From CAZJQD01 sp964548165 [NCBI: uncultured bacterium] (GTDB taxonomy: Bacteria; UBA8481), in NCBI GenBank assembly GCA_964548165.1, contig CAZJQD010000047.1, forward strand, positions 1 through 19,499: a DNA stretch of 19,499 bases, written 5' to 3'. This document shows positions 13,781-19,499 of this stretch, in pieces. The notes under the pieces are model-generated. The model ran no database searches. It had not been told where the DNA came from and was given only the letters and a program-made list of their open reading frames with translations. How positions within the stretch are numbered: the stretch's first letter is position 1; every line of letters begins with the position of its first letter. The position numbers were made by a program, and so were the translations under genes.

Positions 13781-15607
13781 ATGTGCGGTATCGTAGGCTA
13801 CGTCGGGCCCCGGCCCGCCCTGCCGCTCTTAATTGAAGGACTCAAGCGGCTCGAGTATCGCGGCTATGACTCGTCCGGCGTCGCCGTCGAGGACGGAGAC
13901 GGCTTCTGGATCCGAAAGTCGGTGGGGAAGATCCGCGAGCTGGAAGACCGGCTCCTCGATCCCCCGTCCACCACGGCCGGCATCGCGCACACCCGCTGGG
14001 CCACGCACGGCGAACCCACCGACGCGAATGCGCACCCGCACAGCGACGAGACCGGATCGCTCGCCCTCGTCCACAACGGGATCATCGAGAACTACGTCGC
14101 CTTGAAGACGCTCCTGCTGAGGGAAGGGCACGTTTTCACGTCGGAGACCGACACGGAGGTTCTCGTTCATCTCATCGAGAAATTCCACGTCGACGCCGAC
14201 CTCCCCACCGCCGTCCGGCGGACGCTGGAGATGTGTCACGGCACGTTCGGGATCATCGTGATGTCCCGGCGTGATCCCGGGACGCTCGTCGCGGCGCGCC
14301 GCGGCTCCCCGCTCGTCCTGGGCATCGGGGTCGACGAGTATTTCCTGGCGTCGGGCGTGGAGTCGATGGTCGCTCACACCCGGAACGTGATCTACTTCGA
14401 GGACAACGAGATGGTCGTCGTGAAGCGCGACGGCTACACGACCATGACGCTCGGCGCCGAGCCCGTCTCGAAGACCGTGAGCGCCGTCGACTGGGATATC
14501 GCCGAGATCGAGAAGGGCGGATTCCCGCACTTCATGCTCAAGGAGATCTTCGAGCAGCCCGAGACGGTGGCCAACGCCATGCGCGGCCGCCTGATGCTGG
14601 CCGCCGGGACCTCCCGACTCCAGGGCCTCAACCTCAACCTCGAGCACCTCCGCCGCATCAAGCGCGTCATCATCGCCGGCTGCGGAACCTCCTGGCACGC
14701 CGGGCTCGTCGGGGAGTACCTCATCGAGGATCTCGCGCGGATCCCGGTCGAGATCGAGTACGCCTCGGAATTCCGCTACCGCAATCCCATCGTCGACGAG
14801 GGCACGGTCGTCTTCGTCATCAGCCAGTCCGGCGAGACCGCCGACACGCTGGCCGCGATGCGCGAGGCCAAGGAAAAGGGCGCCCTGGCCCTGGGGATCG
14901 TCAACGTCGTCGGTTCCACGATCGCGCGCGAGTCCGCGGGCGGCGTCTACATCCATGCCGGACCCGAGATCGGCGTCGCGTCGACCAAGGCGTTCACGTC
15001 CCAGATCGTCGTCCTCGCGCTCATCGCGCTCCTTCTCGGCCGCCAGCGCGACCTCTCCGGCAACGACGGCAAGAAGCTCCTGAGAAGCCTCCTGGACCTC
15101 CCCGCCAAGCTCAAGAAGATCCTCGCGGCCAACGACCACATCCGCGCGATCGCCCACGAGTACGCCGACGTCCACAACGCCCTCTATCTCGGACGCGGCA
15201 TCAACTTCCCCGTCGCCCTCGAGGGCGCTCTTAAGCTCAAGGAGATCTCCTACATCCACGCGGAGGGATACCCGGCGGCGGAGATGAAGCACGGGCCCAT
15301 CGCGCTCATCGACGAGAACATGCCGGTCGTCGTCATCGCGACCCGCGACGGCGCCTACGAGAAGGTGATCTCGAACATCCAGGAGATCCGCGCGCGCCGG
15401 GGGCGCGTCATCGCGATAGCGACGGAGGGCGACCAGGAGATCCGCGCGCTCGCCGACCACGTCATCGAGGTGCCCGCGACGCATCACCTCCTCTCGCCCA
15501 TCGTCAACGTCCTCCCCTTGCAGCTCCTCGCGTATCACATCGCGGTCAAGCGCGGGTGCGACGTCGACCAGCCCCGCAACCTCGCCAAGTCCGTGACCGT
15601 CGAATGA
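13781..15607 (+). CDS. glmS: Glutamine-fructose-6-phosphate aminotransferase (isomerizing)
   Basis: GlmS makes glucosamine-6-phosphate from fructose-6-phosphate and glutamine, the first step toward UDP-GlcNAc for peptidoglycan and lipopolysaccharide. The 608-aa length equals the family norm (~609). The glutaminase domain starts MCGIVGYVG with the nucleophile Cys2, then TRWATHGEPTDANAHPH and LVHNGIIENY. Two SIS sugar-binding domains follow: AGCGTSWHAG, SQSGETADTLAAM and STKAFTSQ, then LGRG and HAEGYPAAEMKHGPIALI. It ends DVDQPRNLAKSVTVE, the classic C-terminus. GGGAGG lies about 10 nt before the ATG, 25 nt after the phosphatase gene. No glmS ribozyme fits that short gap. Its stop overlaps the rho ATG (ATGA). 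Confidence 0.98.
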   Translation: MCGIVGYVGPRPALPLLIEGLKRLEYRGYDSSGVAVEDGDGFWIRKSVGKIRELEDRLLDPPSTTAGIAHTRWATHGEPTDANAHPHSDETGSLALVHNGIIENYVALKTLLLREGHVFTSETDTEVLVHLIEKFHVDADLPTAVRRTLEMCHGTFGIIVMSRRDPGTLVAARRGSPLVLGIGVDEYFLASGVESMVAHTRNVIYFEDNEMVVVKRDGYTTMTLGAEPVSKTVSAVDWDIAEIEKGGFPHFMLKEIFEQPETVANAMRGRLMLAAGTSRLQGLNLNLEHLRRIKRVIIAGCGTSWHAGLVGEYLIEDLARIPVEIEYASEFRYRNPIVDEGTVVFVISQSGETADTLAAMREAKEKGALALGIVNVVGSTIARESAGGVYIHAGPEIGVASTKAFTSQIVVLALIALLLGRQRDLSGNDGKKLLRSLLDLPAKLKKILAANDHIRAIAHEYADVHNALYLGRGINFPVALEGALKLKEISYIHAEGYPAAEMKHGPIALIDENMPVVVIATRDGAYEKVISNIQEIRARRGRVIAIATEGDQEIRALADHVIEVPATHHLLSPIVNVLPLQLLAYHIAVKRGCDVDQPRNLAKSVTVE

Positions 15608-17193
15608 ACAACGGCAACGGGTTCGGCGACGACGGCGCGGGCAACGGAAACGGTCCCGGGAGCGGGGCCCAGGGGAACGGCGCGGAGCGCGCGGGCGGCG
15701 GCCGCCGGCGCAAGCGTCGCCGCAACCGGAACCGGGGAAACGGTCCGAGGCCCCAGGGCATCGGCGCGCCCGGCGGCAATCCCCACGGCGCCCCGCCCGG
15801 CCCGCGCGCCTTGGATCCCGTCGCCGCGGCGGCCGGGCTCGGCGACGCCCTGGCGATCGGTCCCCGGCCCGCCGGTGACCGCCCGCGCGGCCCTCATCCC
15901 CACGGGCCGCGCCACCCGGGCCCGCGTCCTCATGGCGGCAAGCCCTTCCAGCACCCGGACCGCAACAACCGCCATCGTCACCGCGATCACCGCCAAGGCG
16001 GACAGCACCGATCCGATCGGCCGGCCGGCGCACGCGATCGCTTCCGACCGGGACGGCCCGATCGCATCGGCGACGCGCAGCCGCTCTCGAGCGACCCGAA
16101 CGTCCTCAACGAGGCGCAAGGCCAGGGCTTCCGGGGGCATGGCGGCCCCGGCCAGCGACGCGGCTTTGGCGGAGGCTTTGGCGGCAACCGCGGTCATGGA
16201 CCGCGTGGAGCACACTCGGCAGGGCGGGGCGGAGGGCGATCACGGGGCGGCGGCTGGAGAAACGAGGACCGGCCTAAGCGGTTCCGGCCGCACGAGCACC
16301 GCCAGAAGATGGACTACATCCGGCAGGTGGAGAAGAAGTACGAGGCGCTGGTCGCCGTCGATCCGCGCGACCCGTTCCGGCTCGAGACCACGAAGGACGA
16401 GATCACCGGGCGCATCATCGACCTCTTCGCGCCGATCGGACGGGGACAGCGCGCGATGATCGTCGCGCCTCCCAAGGCCGGCAAGACCATCATCCTCCAG
16501 AAGATCGCCACCGCCCTGGAACAGAACCACCCGGACGTCCGCGTCATCTGCCTGCTCATCGACGAGCGACCCGAGGAGGTCACGGACTTCAAGAGAACCG
16601 TCCACGCCGAGGTCATCGCGTCCTGCTCGGACCAGACCTGCGACGAGCACGTGCAGGCGGTCGAGGAGGCGTTTCTCACGGCGCGCGAGGACGTCCTCGA
16701 GGGCAAGGACGTGGTCATCCTGATGGACTCCCTGACCCGCATGGCCCGCGCCTACAACCAGTTCGTCGAGAGCTCGGGCAAGACCCTCTCCGGCGGCCTC
16801 GACTCCAGCGCCATGCAGAGACCGCGCAAGTTCTTCGGGAGCGCCCGCAAGGTCGACAACGGCGGCTCGCTGACCGTCATCGCCACGGCGCTCATCGAGA
16901 CCGGGAGCCGCATGGACGACATCATCTTCCAGGAGTTCAAGGGGACCGGGAACACGGAGGTCGTGCTCTCCCGCAAGCTCGCCGAGCAACGGCTCTTCCC
17001 CGCCATCGATCTCAACCAGACGGGGACTCGCCGCGAGGAGCGGCTCTTCCCGCCCGAGCTCTTCACGAGGATCCGCATGATCCGCCGCGCCCTGAGCTCA
17101 CTGCGCGAGCTCGAGGCCATGCAGCTCCTCACCGAGAAGATCGCAAAGTTCGAGACGAACCTCGATTTCCTCAAGTCCATCACCGCGAACTAG
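15604..17193 (+). CDS. rho: Transcription termination factor Rho with disordered N-terminus and no OB fold
   Basis: Rho is the hexameric RNA-dependent ATPase that terminates transcription. In the 529-aa product the motor is complete: IGRGQRAMIVAPPKAGKT with Walker A at 288-295, LLIDERPEEVTD, Walker B VVILMDSLTR, the Q-loop region GLDSSAMQRPRKFFGSAR, and the R-loop EFKGTGNTEVVLSRKLAEQRLFPAID. Residues 1 to ~235 are low-complexity, rich in G, R, N, P and H (GRRRKRRRNRNRGNG, NNRHRHRDHRQGG). The cold-shock/OB primary RNA-binding domain (GYGFLR-type) is not visible; the motor begins straight after at KKYEALVAVDPRDPF. The ATG at 15604 overlaps the glmS stop (ATGA). Confidence 0.96.
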   Translation: MNNGNGFGDDGAGNGNGPGSGAQGNGAERAGGGRRRKRRRNRNRGNGPRPQGIGAPGGNPHGAPPGPRALDPVAAAAGLGDALAIGPRPAGDRPRGPHPHGPRHPGPRPHGGKPFQHPDRNNRHRHRDHRQGGQHRSDRPAGARDRFRPGRPDRIGDAQPLSSDPNVLNEAQGQGFRGHGGPGQRRGFGGGFGGNRGHGPRGAHSAGRGGGRSRGGGWRNEDRPKRFRPHEHRQKMDYIRQVEKKYEALVAVDPRDPFRLETTKDEITGRIIDLFAPIGRGQRAMIVAPPKAGKTIILQKIATALEQNHPDVRVICLLIDERPEEVTDFKRTVHAEVIASCSDQTCDEHVQAVEEAFLTAREDVLEGKDVVILMDSLTRMARAYNQFVESSGKTLSGGLDSSAMQRPRKFFGSARKVDNGGSLTVIATALIETGSRMDDIIFQEFKGTGNTEVVLSRKLAEQRLFPAIDLNQTGTRREERLFPPELFTRIRMIRRALSSLRELEAMQLLTEKIAKFETNLDFLKSITAN

Positions 17194-17213
17194 CTGGCAT
17201 CTATTCACAAAGT

Positions 17214-17395
17214 TTAAACACGGAGACCACGGGGACCACCGAGCAAGACGAAAGAGAAGAATGCGGGCAAAGAATGAGTACCGTATTCGTGCCCCCGCTT
17301 TACCCGTCATGAAGAGATGGTGCTGCAGCGCCCGCATCTTGAATCCACGCCTTGTATTGGTCCTCTTCCGTGGTCCCCGTGGTCTCCGTGTTTAA
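17214..17395. mobile_element. 182-bp MITE-like element with perfect 26-nt inverted repeats
   Basis: Positions 17214-17239 are perfectly complementary to 17370-17395 (26 of 26). Both arms contain CACGGAGACCAC and show 9-nt internal periodicity. The interior has further pairing: ATGCGGGC (17261-17268) with GCCCGCAT (17330-17337), and CGGGCAAAG with CTTTACCCG (17298-17306, 8 of 9). No ORF or target-site duplication is evident. It fills most of the gap between the convergent rho and DEAD-box genes. It could be a non-autonomous element, or two separate small repeats facing each other. As RNA it would fold on both transcripts, but no T tract follows, so it is not a standard intrinsic terminator. 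Confidence 0.65.
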
Positions 17396-17404
17396 TAGAC
17401 CGGG

Positions 17405-19303
17405 CTACGACTTCTGGCGGTGAGGGGGTTTCTCCAGGGTGAGGTTCGAGAACTTCCCGGCGATGCGGACGCGCTTCAAGGCCTGGTAGAGCTGGGAGGG
17501 CATGCCCTCCGGGAGTTCCACCGTGCTGGATTCCTCGCCGAGCTCGATGCGGCCCACGTACTTGCGATCGAGCCCAGCCTCCCGTGAGAGCACGCCGGCG
17601 ACCTCCCCGGTATGCACGCCGTCACGGCGCCCCACCTCGATGCGGTAGGTCAGCATGCGGATCGTCTCGCCCTCGCGCTCCTTGCGGGAACGACCAATCC
17701 GGACGGCCGCGGCCGGGCCGGCCGCGCTCGATACGGGCTCGGCGGCGGACTCCTTCGCTGACGTCATGGCGGCGCGGCGCGGCAGGCGCGTCGGCCGATC
17801 GCCGCGCTCCTTGCGTTCCCCGCGCTCGGCGCGCTGCGCGGCGCGCTCGCGGCGATCGATTCCGCGATCCTCGCGCCCGCGCGCGCCCCGGCCGCGGCCT
17901 TCCCGACCGCGATCGTCGCGCTCGTCTCCGAAATCGCGCTCCGGACGGCTCTTGCGCTTCTCGGGCGCCTCGGTCTTAGGCTCCACCAGGAGGGACTTGC
18001 CGGCGTTGGCCAGGAGAGCCAGCGCGGCCGCGACGTCGACGGCGGTCACGCCGCTCGTCTCCACGAACTCCTCGACAATCTTGCGGTAACCCGGCATCTC
18101 GTCGTCGCCCAGGGCCTCGGTGATGCCCTTCTTGAACTTCTCGATCCGGAGGTCATAGAGCATGCGCGCGGTCGGCAGCTCGATCTTCTCGATCTTCGCG
18201 CCGACGCTCTTTCTCAAGGCCGTCAGGAACCAACGCTCGCGCGGAGCCACGAACAGGATGGCGTCGCCCTGGCGCCCCGCGCGCCCCGTGCGGCCGATGC
18301 GGTGGACGTAGGACTCCACGTTGTGCGGCACGTCGTAGTTGATGACATGGCTGAGGCGGTCGATATCGAGCCCACGGGCAGCGACGTCGGTCGCGACGAC
18401 GATGTCGAGCTTTCCGGACTTGAGCCGGTTGACCGTCTCCTCGCGCTTCGCCTGCGTGATATCGCCGTTCAGCGGCGCGGCGGCGAAGCCCTGCGCCTCG
18501 AGCTTGGTGGCCAGGTCGACGGTCATCGTCTTCGTCTGCACGAAGATCAATATCCCGTCGAACTCCTCGCCTTCCAGGATGCGCGTAAGGGCGCCGATCT
18601 TGTGCATCCCGTCCACCATCCAGTAGCGCTGGCGAATGCCGGCCACGGCCGTTCCGGTCTGCGCGATCGTGATCTCGACCGGGTTCTCGAGGTGACGATG
18701 AGCGATCCGGCGGATGGGGGCCGGGAGGGTGGCCGAGAAGAGCGCGATCTGGGTCTCGTCGGGAACCTCTTCCAGGATCCACTCGATGTCCTCGATGAAT
18801 CCCATCCTCAGCATCTCGTCGGCCTCGTCGAGGACGAGGCAGCGGAGGCGGTCGAGCTTGAGCGTGCCGCGACGCATGTGATCCATGACGCGCCCCGGGG
18901 TACCGACCACGATGTGCACGCCGCGCTTGAGCTTGCGGAGCTGGGTGCCCATGTCCTGTCCGCCGTAGATGGGCGCGACGTGGAAATCCTCGATGCCCGA
19001 GGCGTAGCGACGAAAGGCCTCGGAGACCTGGATCGCGAGCTCGCGCGTGGGGGTCAGGACGAGCACCTGCGTCGCCTTGCCCGAGAAATCCAGGCGGCTT
19101 AAAAGCGGCAGGGCGAACGCGGCCGTCTTGCCCGTGCCGGTCTGCGCCTGTCCCAGGAGGTCGCGGCCTTCGAGGAGTGGGGGGATGGTTTGAGCCTGGA
19201 TGGGGGTGGGGACTTCGTAACCGACGGCATCGAGCGCGGAGAGGACGCGCGCGGAGAGGCCAAGGTCGCCGAAGCCCGGCTGAGCCACGGGAATGTCAGA
19301 CAT
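17405..19303 (-). CDS. deaD: DEAD-box RNA helicase with DbpA-type RNA-binding tail (DeaD/CsdA-like)
   Basis: This 632-aa protein is an ATP-dependent RNA helicase of the cold-shock/ribosome-assembly type. Motifs in order: Q-motif FGDLGLS...PTPIQ, Walker A AQTGTGKT (53-60), PTRELA, GTPGR, VLDEADEML, SAT, VATDVAARGLDID and HRIGRTGRAGR. After the core comes a helical segment. A basic/acidic low-complexity linker rich in R, E, D and G (about 455-540) follows, and then a DbpA RNA-binding domain (YRIEVGRRDGVHTGEVAGVL...VGRIEL...STVELPEGM). I chose the ATG at 19303 because MSDIPVAQPGFGDLGLS fits the family N-terminus; the 33 residues upstream do not. The gene converges on rho. Confidence 0.95.
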   Translation of the reverse strand: MSDIPVAQPGFGDLGLSARVLSALDAVGYEVPTPIQAQTIPPLLEGRDLLGQAQTGTGKTAAFALPLLSRLDFSGKATQVLVLTPTRELAIQVSEAFRRYASGIEDFHVAPIYGGQDMGTQLRKLKRGVHIVVGTPGRVMDHMRRGTLKLDRLRCLVLDEADEMLRMGFIEDIEWILEEVPDETQIALFSATLPAPIRRIAHRHLENPVEITIAQTGTAVAGIRQRYWMVDGMHKIGALTRILEGEEFDGILIFVQTKTMTVDLATKLEAQGFAAAPLNGDITQAKREETVNRLKSGKLDIVVATDVAARGLDIDRLSHVINYDVPHNVESYVHRIGRTGRAGRQGDAILFVAPRERWFLTALRKSVGAKIEKIELPTARMLYDLRIEKFKKGITEALGDDEMPGYRKIVEEFVETSGVTAVDVAAALALLANAGKSLLVEPKTEAPEKRKSRPERDFGDERDDRGREGRGRGARGREDRGIDRRERAAQRAERGERKERGDRPTRLPRRAAMTSAKESAAEPVSSAAGPAAAVRIGRSRKEREGETIRMLTYRIEVGRRDGVHTGEVAGVLSREAGLDRKYVGRIELGEESSTVELPEGMPSQLYQALKRVRIAGKFSNLTLEKPPHRQKS

Positions 19304-19307
19304 GCAG

Positions 19308-19326
19308 AAAACCGCCTTGTTCCGGC
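19308..19326 (-). promoter_or_regulatory. Leader hairpin overlapping the DEAD-box gene ribosome-binding region
   Basis: On the minus strand CCGCC, a 7-nt loop and GGCGG, followed by TTTT, lie just before the ATG at 19303. The 3' arm covers AAGGCGG, the only Shine-Dalgarno-like sequence. It could mask translation at low temperature or act as a weak terminator. The stem is only 5 bp, so support is modest. Confidence 0.35.
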
Positions 19327-19363
19327 GGAGTGTAGGGTAATCCAAGATTGCCGAAAGCGGACC

Positions 19364-19392
19364 ATCGTACACCCGATCCCCCCCAACCGCAA
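19364..19392 (-). promoter_or_regulatory. Candidate promoter for the DEAD-box helicase gene
   Basis: TTGCGG (19387-19392) and TACGAT (19364-19369) are 17 bp apart on the minus strand, predicting a leader of about 50-55 nt. The spacer holds a G7 run. Pattern match only. Confidence 0.4.
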
Positions 19393-19434
19393 ACCCGCTC
19401 ACGGGGACGCACCGACCTCGTCAATGCGCAAGTC

Positions 19435-19460
19435 TTCAACACGGAGACCACCGGGACCAC
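19435..19460 (+). repeat. Third copy of the 26-nt dispersed repeat
   Basis: This 26-nt segment matches the left arm at 17214-17239 at 24 of 26 positions, in the same orientation, and is inverted relative to the copy at 17370-17395. The DEAD-box gene is therefore bracketed by inverted copies. The match beyond the 26 nt decays quickly. Confidence 0.75.
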
Positions 19461-19499
19461 GGAGAAAGCCAAATACTAGGCATGAATTCAAGAAATGGG

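Noticed and set aside
15875-16459. Frameshift hiding the Rho OB fold in another frame
   Set aside because: The alternative plus-strand frames give A/T/S/R-rich text with no GYGFLR-like or OB pattern, and the main frame is open throughout.
17214-17395. CRISPR array
   Set aside because: Only two repeat copies, inverted rather than direct, with no regular spacers and no cas genes.

Overview
The window is about 19.5 kb of high-GC, gene-dense bacterial chromosome. It holds a flagellar gene block, a translation, cell-envelope and transcription-termination operon, and two RNA or DNA helicase genes. I cannot name the species. Flagellar genes, an O-antigen-ligase-like gene, G/R-rich disordered tails and dispersed 9-nt-periodic repeats fit an uncultured high-GC, diderm-type phylum such as Planctomycetota, Eisenbacteria or Acidobacteriota. 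That placement is inference.

Left part (1-6964, almost all on the minus strand). In transcription order it reads: an unknown 150-aa protein, a metallophosphoesterase-like protein, a class I SAM methyltransferase, a 92-aa coiled-coil protein, motA, motB, flbD, fliL and fliM (cut by the window edge). motA-motB form the stator, FliL is the stator-associated protein, and FliM is the C-ring switch protein. One plus-strand gene for a two-helix membrane protein with a SHOCT-like C-terminus sits between motB and flbD and splits the flagellar block.

Middle (6965-11272). A 450-bp divergent intergenic region holds a strong minus-strand intrinsic terminator with no recognised gene upstream of it and a long inverted repeat. 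A UvrD/PcrA/Rep-type helicase follows on the plus strand. It converges, with an 11-bp overlap, on a minus-strand pair: an O-antigen-ligase-like membrane protein preceded by a membrane-anchored protein of unknown function.

Right part (11271-17193, plus strand). def, fmt, a CpsB-type PHP phosphatase gene, glmS and rho run in one direction with 4-nt overlaps or short gaps. They join N-formyl-methionine handling, amino-sugar and envelope supply, and transcription termination. The encoded Rho lacks any visible OB-fold (cold-shock-like) primary RNA-binding domain. In its place is a region of about 235 residues rich in G, R, N, P and H. This is the most unusual feature of the window.

End (17194-19499). 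rho converges on a minus-strand DEAD-box RNA helicase gene with a DbpA-type RNA-binding tail. The gap between them is a 182-bp element bounded by perfect 26-nt inverted repeats. A third copy (24/26) lies upstream of the helicase gene, so that gene is bracketed by inverted copies.
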